In this document: piece after piece, positions 43,298 to 52,133 of the stretch | How positions within the stretch are numbered: the first letter of the stretch is position 1 | How the letters are laid out: every line of letters starts with the position of its first letter | NCBI GenBank assembly: GCA_050181835.1 | Contig: JBFXCU010000002.1 | Span: 124,001 to 188,000, forward strand | DNA from: CAILZL01 sp050181835 | GTDB taxonomy: Bacteria > Pseudomonadota > Gammaproteobacteria > Steroidobacterales > Steroidobacteraceae | DNA: 64,000 nt | Direction: 5' to 3' | Notes under the pieces: model-generated | The model's input: only the letters and a program-made list of their open reading frames with translations | The model's database searches: none | Told to the model about the DNA's origin: nothing | Made by a program: the position numbers and the translations under genes

Positions 43298-44419
43298 TAT
43301 CCATTCGTAGACGGCAATATTGTGTGCAGCGATTGCCGACCATTGGAATGAGGTTCGCATCCACTGACGGCCGCGCTCACCCATTGCCATTCTAGTTTTA
43401 TCAGTTGTCGTAAATACTTCGCGCAACGCTGCTACCAAAGGTTCGGTGCCTGTGTTGATATACCATCCACAGTCGTGGTCAAGAAGACCACTCCATGGCG
43501 TTCCCGTGGTTGTAATGACTGGCAGACCACAGGCTAATGCCTCAGCAACTACCACACCAAAATTTTCACTATAGCTGGGCAACACAAAAACATCTGCGTT
43601 TCGATAGCATTGATATTTGTCATTTCCAGTGACTGCATCGCGAAACGTTATTTGTGTCTGTAGCTTGTATTCGCGAACCCTGTTTTGCAATTCTTCGCGA
43701 TGACCTTCTTCGCTAGGGCCGACAATTAATAGCTGCCAATTCGAAGGTCGCAATGTATGCCAGGCATCAATCAGGTGAATTAGGCCTTTCTTCGCGTGCA
43801 ATCGTGACAAGAATAGTAATGTTTTGGGGTGGCTGGGTGCAGTTCTTAATGGCAGCGCAACTTCTGAGTCAATACCATTGGCAATCACGGCGACTGGATT
43901 GAAGAATCCCGCGTCACGAATACTGGAAAGCTCAGGTTCAGAGGTTGCCATCAGGCAATTCGCCCCGCTTAATAGTCGATCTTGATAAAGCCAGCGAGCC
44001 AGTTTCTTTCGCAGAGCGTGGTGCTTAAGTGTCCACGGTTCCAGCATCCCATGAGTGCTGATTACATATGGCATATCATGTCTGGCGGCAAATCCAGAGG
44101 CTGCTAGATTGTGAGGGTGCCAGATACCTTGGTCGTGTAGAACCGTGTTGCGTATGGACAGCAGCTCAGCCAGTTTGATACGAGTGGATATCTGACTGGC
44201 TGGCCAGCGGCGATTGATTCCATGCACGGTTACGTGATCATCAGGTATCACATCCTTGCCAGGTGACAGCTGCCCGGAAAGGATATGTACGGATCCGGAT
44301 GTTAATCCTTGTTGTGCATTAGATAATGCTGTTACCGTATAAGAAGGACCTCCGTCACTTGCGGCCAGCGAGGCAATTGAGTGCACGATGTTGATTTGGC
44401 TAGGCATCTGACTGCTCAT
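43223..44419 (-). CDS. Glycosyltransferase family 4
   Basis: A 398-residue GT-B glycosyltransferase, last of a four-gene minus-strand block. The N-terminal acceptor domain begins INIVHSIASLAASDGGPSY. The donor domain has KTLLFLSRLHAKKGLIHLIDAW, and the nucleotide-sugar site is VFVLPSYSENFGVVVAEALACGLPVI with the E-x7-E pair. It resembles GT4 enzymes of capsule and EPS loci. Its start overlaps the end of the upstream gene (44400–44419), so the two are translationally coupled. Its 3' end overlaps the convergent SGNH hydrolase gene. Sugar and linkage are not predictable from sequence. Confidence 0.9.
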   Translation of the reverse strand: MSSQMPSQINIVHSIASLAASDGGPSYTVTALSNAQQGLTSGSVHILSGQLSPGKDVIPDDHVTVHGINRRWPASQISTRIKLAELLSIRNTVLHDQGIWHPHNLAASGFAARHDMPYVISTHGMLEPWTLKHHALRKKLARWLYQDRLLSGANCLMATSEPELSSIRDAGFFNPVAVIANGIDSEVALPLRTAPSHPKTLLFLSRLHAKKGLIHLIDAWHTLRPSNWQLLIVGPSEEGHREELQNRVREYKLQTQITFRDAVTGNDKYQCYRNADVFVLPSYSENFGVVVAEALACGLPVITTTGTPWSGLLDHDCGWYINTGTEPLVAALREVFTTTDKTRMAMGERGRQWMRTSFQWSAIAAHNIAVYEWILGLAEIPSCVNIDKHSLRTSILPR

Positions 44420-45386
44420 ATAGCTGCTGGTACTGTTGCGCTACTGATTCCAACGTGTATTGACGAACATTATGCAAGCCATCGCTAATAAGCTGTTCAC
44501 GGAGCACGGAGTTATTTAGCAAACTCAAAAATCCAGTCCTCATAGCAACGACCGATTCTGGATCGACCAGTATTGCTCCCGCTCCAGCGACAGAGCGCAT
44601 AGGTTCTCGATTGCTCGTGAGCACGGCTCTACCCACAGCTTGTGCTTCTAAGATGGGCATACCAAATCCCTCATAGGTGCTTGGAAAAGAAATCAGATCC
44701 GCTGACTCGTACAACGACAGCAATATCGTATCGTTAGGTGCAGGATAGTTTTCATACCCAATGTCATGTTGTATTAGCAAGGCAAGCTGTACATCATTCA
44801 GTGGACCGACGATGACTAAAAACACTGGGAGACCAGCCAGCGCTACTATTACTCTTGGCAAATTCTTGTTGTCACGAGTACCAATGTGCATAACGCGTGG
44901 TCGGTGACGATCAAACGGTTTATGTGCGTATTGATACTGGGGGTCAACAAAATTCGGTATGACGTGTATCTTGTGCAAGGGTAGCTTGACTACTGACAGT
45001 AACTCGTCGCGAGTCTGCGTCGAAATGACCGTGATAGCTGACGCAAATGCCATTGGCAGTCGAAACCAAAGCAACCACAGTATCAGCCGCTTCAGCCCTT
45101 TACCTCGCTTCAGCATACCGCAGTCATGAATAGTGATAATCGTTCGTGTAAAGGGAGTCAGCAACGCGCCATAGTGCACATCACCTGTTATATGCAGAAT
45201 GTTGCCGCTCAAGTGCTGTCGAACATACCATGCATTTTTTAGCGCGGTCCATACACCGGCGGTACCGGTGGGCATCTCCAGTCGCTGCACTGACATACGT
45301 TGCTGCATTGTGTGATACAACACATTGAACAATTTTTCTATGCTAAATCCATTAGGATGCTTTTTTCGAAATAGATAGACGAGCAT
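44400..45386 (-). CDS. Glycosyltransferase family 4
   Basis: A 328-residue GT4-type glycosyltransferase. The N-terminal domain contains NILHITGDVHYGALLT and TIITIHDCGML. The donor domain has RVMHIGTRDNKNLPRVIVAL and the nucleotide-sugar motif LISFPSTYEGFGMPILEAQAVGRAVL with both glutamates. The closest style I know is mannosyl- or rhamnosyltransferases of the WbdA/MtfB type. It lies 27 bp downstream of the GT gene at 45414–46628 (minus orientation) and overlaps the next by 20 bp. Confidence 0.9.
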   Translation of the reverse strand: MLVYLFRKKHPNGFSIEKLFNVLYHTMQQRMSVQRLEMPTGTAGVWTALKNAWYVRQHLSGNILHITGDVHYGALLTPFTRTIITIHDCGMLKRGKGLKRLILWLLWFRLPMAFASAITVISTQTRDELLSVVKLPLHKIHVIPNFVDPQYQYAHKPFDRHRPRVMHIGTRDNKNLPRVIVALAGLPVFLVIVGPLNDVQLALLIQHDIGYENYPAPNDTILLSLYESADLISFPSTYEGFGMPILEAQAVGRAVLTSNREPMRSVAGAGAILVDPESVVAMRTGFLSLLNNSVLREQLISDGLHNVRQYTLESVAQQYQQLYEQSDA

Positions 45387-45413
45387 GTTATTTTTTCGTG
45401 TTTTCCGCAGCAG

Positions 45414-46628
45414 TTAGACGTTTAGTGCTACGTCTTGATCATCGGCGAGCAGGCTTGAATAACTCAATACGGTGTCGGCGATTTTCTTGGCGCTGACTTC
45501 AGTAGACCATTGCTGAATGGTTTGGAGGCCATTGTTGCCGAGCTGTTGCAACCCCTGCTTGCCCATAGCCACGGCGGCTGTCAATACATTGCTGAGACTT
45601 TGACGATCCTGGGCGGGAAACTGCCACCCATTGAACTCGCTATTGACCAGATCAGTCGTGGCGCCAGCCTTGGTGCTAGCGATAACCGCACGGCCGCAGG
45701 CCATGGCTTCGTTGATCGCCAAGCCCCAGGTTTCCCCTGGGCCGCGCGATGGCAGGACGAATACATCGAACAGTCGATACACTGCTGGCATCAGACTCTG
45801 ATTTTGAAACGGTAGAAAGTGGATGTCATTGCGCTGCGCTGCCAAGCTTCGCAATGACGATTCTAAATTGCCGCTACCACAAATCACTAAGTATGCTGAC
45901 ACACCGCTGTCAATAAAGGCATTGATTAGCAACGCTGGGTCCTTTTTTTCTATCAACTTTCCGGCAAAGCCAATCACTATTTGATCATCAGCAATACCAA
46001 ATTGTTGACGCCAAAGTCTGGCTTGATGATCTGACGCAGGCTGACCATCGGCAAAACGGTGGTTGTCGACGCAATGTGGTGCAAAGGCGATGCGACTATG
46101 CGGCAAGCCACAGAAATAGAAATAGTCACGACTTGCTCGGCCAACGCTTATCGCTACGTCCACATATTTATATACACGACGTAGTGCCAGACGACGTAGA
46201 TAGACGCGCCATCGGGGCTGGTCGTCGAGCAGCGTTGAATCGCCACGAAAAAAGACAGGGATGCGGCCCTTGAAATAACGCATGGCTTTAAGGTGTGCTT
46301 GATTATTCCAGCCGATAATCAGCACCGCGTCTGCACCCCATGTCGTAATAACCTTGCACAACTTCGGCGTGCAAATGCCATTAAAGTGATGCGGTCCTGG
46401 ATCGCTGGCAGTGTTGGCGACGAATTCATGCTCATAGCCATTGAGTAGCGGTATGTCCCAACTCACCTGCGTCCCGAATTCGCGATCAATAAAGTAGCCG
46501 TTCTGCGTCTGTGACCAGGTATAGAACACCTTCAGTTCCAGCCACCCGTATTGCGCCATTACCCTCAGCACTGGGACGGTGTACTGTACCGGATGGGTGG
46601 CGATGATGGCCAGCTTCAACCGGCTCAT
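45414..46628 (-). CDS. Glycosyltransferase family 4
   Basis: A 404-residue GT-B enzyme. The N-terminus (KLAIIATHPVQYTVPVLRVMA) and GWNNQAHLKAMRYF resemble a GT4 subgroup from EPS loci. The donor domain is IVIGFAGKLIEKKDPALLINAF, and the sugar-nucleotide motif is VFVLPSRGPGETWGLAINEAMACGRAVIAS. The first glutamate lies in PGETWG and the second eight residues later. Its ATG overlaps the preceding GT2 stop by 4 bp (ATGA), showing tight coupling. Confidence 0.9.
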   Translation of the reverse strand: MSRLKLAIIATHPVQYTVPVLRVMAQYGWLELKVFYTWSQTQNGYFIDREFGTQVSWDIPLLNGYEHEFVANTASDPGPHHFNGICTPKLCKVITTWGADAVLIIGWNNQAHLKAMRYFKGRIPVFFRGDSTLLDDQPRWRVYLRRLALRRVYKYVDVAISVGRASRDYFYFCGLPHSRIAFAPHCVDNHRFADGQPASDHQARLWRQQFGIADDQIVIGFAGKLIEKKDPALLINAFIDSGVSAYLVICGSGNLESSLRSLAAQRNDIHFLPFQNQSLMPAVYRLFDVFVLPSRGPGETWGLAINEAMACGRAVIASTKAGATTDLVNSEFNGWQFPAQDRQSLSNVLTAAVAMGKQGLQQLGNNGLQTIQQWSTEVSAKKIADTVLSYSSLLADDQDVALNV

Positions 46629-47689
46629 GGCGTTGTAGCTCGCGATGCCTGTAATGCATCGTACGCAATCTGATCGGCACGAAACAGAATTTCACCGATG
46701 ATACTTGCCTTCCTCCACTGCCCCTTGATCAGATAGCGCAGCATGGTCTGCATAAGGCCACGCTTCGTGGCGCTCATAAACTGGGGGAAAAAGCGACTGA
46801 TGAATCGAACACGATTGCGGTAGAACAGATTTACTGCGAAAATCGGCATAGTTTTTGAGCTGCTGTTGCCGGACTTGTGATAAATCAGACTCTGCGATGC
46901 ATACGCAAACTTGAATTGATCTCTACTACGCATCGCCCAGTCCATCTCTTCATAGTAGAGAAAGTAATCTTCCTGCATCAAGCCAATCCTTTTGATCAGT
47001 AGATGGCTAACAAGCATGGATGCGCCGAAGATGTAGGCCAGCTGCTGCTCCACCAAAATGGCATTGGCAGTAACGATGTTGGCGGCGATGCCTTCACCGA
47101 TATGCCGTGATTCACCAGTTTTTGGATTTAACCACGCGCCCGCCTGTGCCTGTACCACGTCCGGTCGATCGTGGTATAGCACGGTCGATCCGACCATACC
47201 GATGGCGACATCCTGCTGTGCGCGCTCAACCAGATACCGCAGCGCTTGCCGGTCTACAACGGTGTCAGTGTTCAGAAACCAGAAATAGTCATAAGTATCG
47301 GGTAACGAGCTACGGATGCCAACGTTGCAGCCACCCGCAAAACCAAGATTACCACCTGAGCGAATCAGTGAAATTCGTTGTGTGGGTTCAGGGGGCGGAA
47401 GGGGGAGAAGCGTCGCATCAGCGAGGCGCACCCCAATTGATATAGTCGTTGGTAGATCAGTATGGAATCGCACTCCCGGAAGTTGCTTACAGCCAACAGA
47501 GACCGTGGGTGTGTTGCACCACGCTTGCAGTTTTTCAATAGATTGGTCTGCTGAGTCGTTGTCGATCAAAAAGACATGAAAATTTGAGTAATCCATGCCC
47601 AACAAAGAATCGATACATTCGGCGCAGTCTCGCCAGTTATTCCAGTTGACCAGTACGATGGCAACCGAGGGTGGAAGTGAGGTGGTCAT
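46625..47689 (-). CDS. Glycosyltransferase family 2 (rhamnosyltransferase-like)
   Basis: A 354-residue GT-A enzyme that opens the minus-strand block. The N-terminal nucleotide-binding fold starts VAIVLVNWNNWRDCAECIDSLLG with VFLIDNDSADQS. The metal-binding DXD-like motif is in FWFLNTDTVVD. The catalytic domain has YYEEMDWAMRSRDQ, the ED-type base region of WbbL-like rhamnosyltransferases. A C-terminal hydrophobic/basic tail may bind the membrane. It is divergent to wzx with a shared 149-bp promoter region that carries the recurring dyad. A dTDP-rhamnose pathway is not in the window, so the donor could be another sugar. Confidence 0.91.
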   Translation of the reverse strand: MTTSLPPSVAIVLVNWNNWRDCAECIDSLLGMDYSNFHVFLIDNDSADQSIEKLQAWCNTPTVSVGCKQLPGVRFHTDLPTTISIGVRLADATLLPLPPPEPTQRISLIRSGGNLGFAGGCNVGIRSSLPDTYDYFWFLNTDTVVDRQALRYLVERAQQDVAIGMVGSTVLYHDRPDVVQAQAGAWLNPKTGESRHIGEGIAANIVTANAILVEQQLAYIFGASMLVSHLLIKRIGLMQEDYFLYYEEMDWAMRSRDQFKFAYASQSLIYHKSGNSSSKTMPIFAVNLFYRNRVRFISRFFPQFMSATKRGLMQTMLRYLIKGQWRKASIIGEILFRADQIAYDALQASRATTP

Positions 47690-47751
47690 TGCGTTGAGTG
47701 CCCCCCAACGGGGTCTATCTGCTGTCTATTACTTTGAGGGCTGGAATTGTC

Positions 47752-47767
47752 GGTCATCAAGATGACA
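47752..47767. promoter_or_regulatory. GTCA-N6-TGAC dyad in divergent GT2/wzx promoter region
   Basis: GGTCA-tcaaga-TGACA sits about midway between the divergent starts, 62 bp from the GT2 ATG and 71 bp from the wzx ATG. That placement suits control of both promoters. A candidate -10 (TAGAAT) lies at 47804. Confidence 0.58.
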
Positions 47768-47794
47768 ATTTCGGGAATCCACGTGATTGTCATC
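47761..47794. promoter_or_regulatory. 9-bp inverted repeat in divergent promoter region
   Basis: GATGACAAT (47761–47769) and ATTGTCATC (47786–47794) are perfect inverted copies, 16 nt apart. The left arm shares bases with the dyad at 47752–47767. AATTGTC at 47745 is a third related copy. Several sites for one protein, or for a regulator acting on both sides, are possible. Confidence 0.5.
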
Positions 47795-47838
47795 TGTCTT
47801 CTTTAGAATATTGACCAAGTTTTCACCTGTGACCTGCA

Positions 47839-49137
47839 ATGTCCCGACTTACGGCTATCCTGAACCAGAAATTGGCTGCGCTGCGCGGCGCTCAGTTGGC
47901 TGGCAACGCGTTGGCGTTGTATTCCGTGCAGGGATTGAATTACCTGATGCCGCTGTTGCTATTGCCGTTTCTGCTGCGGGCACTGCAGCCGGCAGGTTAT
48001 GGCGCAATTATGTTTGCCCAGGCTTTGATTGGTTATGCGGTTATTGTTGTCGAGTTTGGATTTAACTTTACTGCTGCGCGCGAAATATCAGTCGCTCGAC
48101 ATGATCCGGTTGAGGTTGTGCGCATTTTCTGGACGACAACCTTCGCAAAAGTGTTACTGCTCGTGTTGGCAGTGTTGCTCGTAACGGTAGTTGTAGCGTT
48201 GGTGCCGAGTTTTCGACAGAACTGGACACTGTTTGCGGCTAGTGGGTTGTTGCTGATCGGCAATGTCATTTTTCCGCAGTGGTATCTGCAAGGTCTGGAA
48301 CGCCTCAAGGAGGTAGCGATGCTGCAGGCTGTCGCCAAGTGCATTGTCACATTGGCAGCCATCTTGTTTGTAAGGTCAGCGGAAGATCTGTTGTTGGCCG
48401 CTATTATCTTGGCTTCTCCACAAGTTATCGGTTCTATTGTTGGCTATTGTCTAGGCAAGCCAGTTTCACCACGTGAATTCTATAAGCCAAATTTTGCAGA
48501 AGTCATTGCGGTACTGCGAAACAGTAAAGACCTGTTTATCGCGAACATTGCCACGACCCTTTATCTTCATACCAACACTCTCCTGCTGGGCTTGATGGTT
48601 AGCGAGGGGGCAGTGGCTATGTACAGCGTAGCCAGTAGAATTGTCTCGACGATCCAGGGATTGGCCTCACCGGCAATTCAGGCTGTATTTCCGCGAGCCA
48701 GTCAATTGTTTGTTAATGATCAGGCCGAAGCTTGGCAACTTTGCAAGCAGTTAGCCTGGGTCATGGTTCCGTCGATGGCAGTGGTCGGATTCGTGTTGCT
48801 GTTGTTTGCCCCGCAACTAATGGCGTTGCTTGGTGGCGCGCAATACGAAAGCGCGATTGCCGTGCTGCGTATCATGGCGTTTGTTCCCATGCTAGTGTGT
48901 ACCGCCATGCTGTTGTCACAGTTGATTATGGTCAACATCGGGCTTGGCGCGCAGCTCTCACGGCTGTATCTGAAGATTGGCCTGCTCAACCTTATAGTAT
49001 TGCCGTTGCTGGTAACTCTATTGGAAGAACGTGGCGCGGCGATCTCACTGGTAATTGCCGAACTGCTGGGCCCCATACTGATGCTTAGCGTGATAAGGAA
49101 TTCCAGCGCAACGTCGGTTTTGGTACGAGTGAAATGA
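47839..49137 (+). CDS. wzx: Polysaccharide repeat-unit flippase (Wzx-type)
   Basis: A 432-residue integral membrane protein of the MOP/PST superfamily with about 12–14 transmembrane helices and almost no long loops. Recognisable segments are YSVQGLNYLMPLLLLPFLLRALQPAGYGAIMFAQAL at the N-terminus (typical of Wzx: fast-start helices with 'LPFLLRxL' and 'YG') and QWYLQGLERLKEVA. It moves lipid-linked oligosaccharide units across the inner membrane for the Wzy-like polymerase encoded at 50588. The gene stands alone on the plus strand between two minus-strand blocks. Confidence 0.92.
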   Translation: MSRLTAILNQKLAALRGAQLAGNALALYSVQGLNYLMPLLLLPFLLRALQPAGYGAIMFAQALIGYAVIVVEFGFNFTAAREISVARHDPVEVVRIFWTTTFAKVLLLVLAVLLVTVVVALVPSFRQNWTLFAASGLLLIGNVIFPQWYLQGLERLKEVAMLQAVAKCIVTLAAILFVRSAEDLLLAAIILASPQVIGSIVGYCLGKPVSPREFYKPNFAEVIAVLRNSKDLFIANIATTLYLHTNTLLLGLMVSEGAVAMYSVASRIVSTIQGLASPAIQAVFPRASQLFVNDQAEAWQLCKQLAWVMVPSMAVVGFVLLLFAPQLMALLGGAQYESAIAVLRIMAFVPMLVCTAMLLSQLIMVNIGLGAQLSRLYLKIGLLNLIVLPLLVTLLEERGAAISLVIAELLGPILMLSVIRNSSATSVLVRVK

Positions 49138-49580
49138 TCGGCTCGCGGTGGTTACTAAGCCATTACGTTCGCGCCTAGCCAGCACATAAGAGCTTCTCGA
49201 CGGGTTACGGGTTATCGTATCGTGTGCTTGGACGTCGCAGTGCATCATCCCGACGTGACAACAGTCGATCATCGCGTGGTGATGATATTTTCAGTTGCTT
49301 TTGCTACCGTAATCATAGTTAAGGTGAGTATTCTGACAACGGTATTGATCCTATCCGCAATCGGACTGGCATAGAATGTAACCTTACTAGGTAGGGTGAT
49401 TACAGGATTCTTCATCGAGCGTTGGCTGCACTTATCGTTGAGCTCAGTGCTTTGCTTTATATTGTGTTTTCTCCCGACGTCGAACTACTGGATTACACTT
49501 GAGCCGATGGTCACAGCGTTCGCCAGTTCATGGTCGGGCATTACCCGTTGCAAAGACGTTCAACTACTGTCAGTGGCTGC
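49138..49580. other. Gap between convergent genes, no supported gene
   Basis: The 440 bp between wzx and the convergent FkbM gene hold only a short plus-strand frame (49396–49584) without ribosome-binding site or family resemblance. No strong hairpin with T-run was seen. The gap may carry sequence left by an earlier rearrangement of the cluster. Confidence 0.5.
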
Positions 49581-50471
49581 TTAAATTTCCATTCCATTTA
49601 TTTTTATTCGTTGTGCACTTCTGACCCGCTCATTTACTAATGCAGTGTCACGAACAAATATGGTGTTACCAGAAGCCTGGTTTTTGCCATTGAGGTAGAT
49701 TAGCTTTCTGCTGAAGGGTTCATACGAGTAGGGTTCGAAGCCATATCTCAGCATCGTTCGTAGAATGTCTTCCTCATCATATCCATAACGTGATCCACTA
49801 CCATTTAACTCCATGATAACTGATTTGAGAAACGGATTGCCAAGAGTACGCTGGGCACCTTCTATAACAGGAATTTCATAACCTTCAACATCGATCTTTA
49901 TCATCGTTGGCGCGTTAATTACCACTGTTTCATCCAGTGTGATTAGCTCAACTTCAATTTTTTCATCGGCATACTCTCCCTCTGCAAGAGCGTGATTCAT
50001 TGTATCTAGGGACGCAGTGAATGCCAGTTTCCCGCGTGATTTTCCCAGACCAGCGTTGTGAATAGACGTTCGTGCCTCTAGGTTGTTCAGGCGCACGTTT
50101 TCAAGCAGCCGTGCATAAGTTTTCGGCACCGGTTCGAAGGCAATTCCACGCGCGCCTGCGGCGGCGCAAGCTAGGATAGTGTATGAGCCGACATTTGCAC
50201 CCGCGTCGATGAACAGGTCTGTTGGTCGAAGCATATGTAGCACAAATGCCATGTCCGGAAATTCGTGGAGCCCTGCATAGATATTGCCTGTCAGTCCGGT
50301 ATCGCCTGACCTCACGAGAAAGCGAGCTCCATTGATCCATTCATATAGTACGGCACCTGAAATAAGCCTACTGCCAATCTGCCACTTCGCAAAACGCTGC
50401 AATGCAGCGAACTTTTGATTGCAATTCAGTGGGTGGGATACAACGAAGTTCAGAGTGTTAAGTATAGTCAT
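49581..50471 (-). CDS. FkbM-family methyltransferase
   Basis: A 296-residue SAM-dependent methyltransferase. The SAM site is in LFIDAGANVGSYTILACAAAGARGIAFEP (G-rich loop, then acidic end of strand 2). The FkbM-type catalytic/metal region follows at PTMIKIDVEGYEIPVIEGAQRTL. Such enzymes O-methylate sugars and are frequent in EPS and O-antigen clusters. The first 60 residues (HPLNCNQKFAALQRFAKWQ) match the common FkbM N-terminal helix region. It lies downstream of the polymerase gene on the minus strand, with a 116-bp gap. Confidence 0.93.
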   Translation of the reverse strand: MTILNTLNFVVSHPLNCNQKFAALQRFAKWQIGSRLISGAVLYEWINGARFLVRSGDTGLTGNIYAGLHEFPDMAFVLHMLRPTDLFIDAGANVGSYTILACAAAGARGIAFEPVPKTYARLLENVRLNNLEARTSIHNAGLGKSRGKLAFTASLDTMNHALAEGEYADEKIEVELITLDETVVINAPTMIKIDVEGYEIPVIEGAQRTLGNPFLKSVIMELNGSGSRYGYDEEDILRTMLRYGFEPYSYEPFSRKLIYLNGKNQASGNTIFVRDTALVNERVRSAQRIKINGMEI

Positions 50472-50587
50472 GGATTAGCTTCTGGAACGTGGATATGTTC
50501 AAAGAGACTGTGCCGCTGTAGAGCCGAGCGAGTTCTGCGCGGCGAAATCGCCTCGGTAGGTTACATGGTATGTTTATTCAGTTAAGT

Positions 50588-52063
50588 CTATCGCATGAGG
50601 TTGGATCGGGCGCACGGAATCGGTATTGTGGGCTTCGTTGCTTCACTCGCCGGACTTCCTGTCGATCGCACTACTCGTGCCAAAAGCCAGTGTAAAAGCA
50701 GAATGAAAGCAGCAGAGCGTAGCCATACAACGTAGCAAGCAGCAATGGTACTTTCGAAGCCTAACAGCATCTGTCTTACTGTTATTGCGGCAATCATTAG
50801 CTGAGTAATACTGGCGCCATCCACCATATCGATTGCCCGCCCGATAAAACCCAGCACACACCCCAACAGCGACATACCAATCAATGCGCCTGGCCAGCCA
50901 TAGTTCCAGTACATTTCGCCCAAATGTGATGGCGAGATATAAGTAAATGTATGAACGCTCAACTTAAACTCTTTATTAACAAGCTGCCCCGTTTGAACGT
51001 CGGGTTTATCCCGCCAGATGATTTTCGGTATGAAGGCTGCGTATAGTGGTGAAAGTGTATGACCATGTTGAAAAGGTACATCGACGCCGGTGCGGGTGAC
51101 TATCATCTCGACACTGCCTTTTAATGACATACGCTCGAAGACCGTTTGTGCCCGAGTGGTACCAGTGGTGACTTCCTCTGCCTTGGCGAAGGTTTTTTGT
51201 ATCATGCCGACGATGTTGGCGGCGACGTCTGTGCTATCCAGCCGGTCCTGACCTCGTATGGCTCGGTTGGCCTGCAGCGCTGGAAACGCAAGCGCGATAA
51301 AGATAACGATGGTGAGGATCCAGCCCTTTGGGATTTTGCCGTTCACGAGTAAACGCGTGACGACCACCAGTACAGCGCCAATCAGTGCTTCACCCTTAGT
51401 GTCTGTAACAAATCCGAGCATCAGCTGCACAACAACTGTTATCGCCAGCAATGGCAGCAAATACCAACGCTGATATCGACACTGCGAGTAAGCTATGATG
51501 AGAATGCCGAGTGGCTGCATCATATTCGCCAGCAGGTACCCGATTGTCTGAAGGGCGGTAATGCTCTCTAGGCCACGCGTGACAGCCGCAGCATTCGCTC
51601 CAGTAATGATGTTAACTTTGAACTGCCATGTAAGCACAGTGGCAACGATCCAGATGGACAGGCCAACTATCAATAACGTGCGTTCTGGCCAGTCTTTTCG
51701 TGGAGCAGCCCTCAGTTCAACAGGATTGCGAGCGACTACTCTGTAAAAAACCTGCGTTAACACGCCGCCAATCAGAATCACTACCTCTGATTTACTGATG
51801 AAGCCTGCCGTTTCGCCTATGCCGCGGAATAGCGTGATGAGATCAAGTGTGCCAAAGAACTGAAAGTATATTGCTGAGAAGATAACCAATAACGCATAGC
51901 GATCGTTGAAGGCCGTCGAATTGAAAATGGGGGTTGTGCAGACGGCGAATAGCAGCGCCAAATAAACAATGTGAATGTTGCTGGCTGATCCGAGTACTGC
52001 ACCCACAGTCAGCAGCAACATGAATCCACCATTCACCAACCAATAAATACTGGCCCGACTCAT
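50588..52063 (-). CDS. Wzy-like EPS repeat-unit polymerase (multi-pass membrane protein)
   Basis: A 491-residue hydrophobic protein with about 10–12 transmembrane helices and one large periplasmic loop (about residues 290–390, RGQDRLDSTDVAANIVGMIQKTF ... KPDVQTGQLVNKEF). This topology, and YISPSHLGEMYWNYGWPGALIGMSLLG near the end of the loop, fit O-antigen polymerase/ligase-like proteins. Wzy families share little sequence, so the call rests on topology, the 'SxxGEMYxNxGWxGA'-type segment and context with Wzx and Wzz. The frame is intact. The gene starts 70 bp downstream (minus orientation) of the beta-helix gene. Confidence 0.78.
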   Translation of the reverse strand: MSRASIYWLVNGGFMLLLTVGAVLGSASNIHIVYLALLFAVCTTPIFNSTAFNDRYALLVIFSAIYFQFFGTLDLITLFRGIGETAGFISKSEVVILIGGVLTQVFYRVVARNPVELRAAPRKDWPERTLLIVGLSIWIVATVLTWQFKVNIITGANAAAVTRGLESITALQTIGYLLANMMQPLGILIIAYSQCRYQRWYLLPLLAITVVVQLMLGFVTDTKGEALIGAVLVVVTRLLVNGKIPKGWILTIVIFIALAFPALQANRAIRGQDRLDSTDVAANIVGMIQKTFAKAEEVTTGTTRAQTVFERMSLKGSVEMIVTRTGVDVPFQHGHTLSPLYAAFIPKIIWRDKPDVQTGQLVNKEFKLSVHTFTYISPSHLGEMYWNYGWPGALIGMSLLGCVLGFIGRAIDMVDGASITQLMIAAITVRQMLLGFESTIAACYVVWLRSAAFILLLHWLLARVVRSTGSPASEATKPTIPIPCARSNLMR

Positions 52064-52133
52064 TGATTGCTCCTGCAGTCAACGCAGAATTGTTGAATAG
52101 CCATTGTGGTCGCGTTGCGTGTGGGAACCTGGA

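Noticed and set aside
49396..49584. Short hydrophobic plus-strand frame in the wzx–FkbM gap
   Set aside because: Lacks a ribosome-binding site, overlaps the end of the FkbM gene on the other strand, and hydrophobicity alone is weak evidence.
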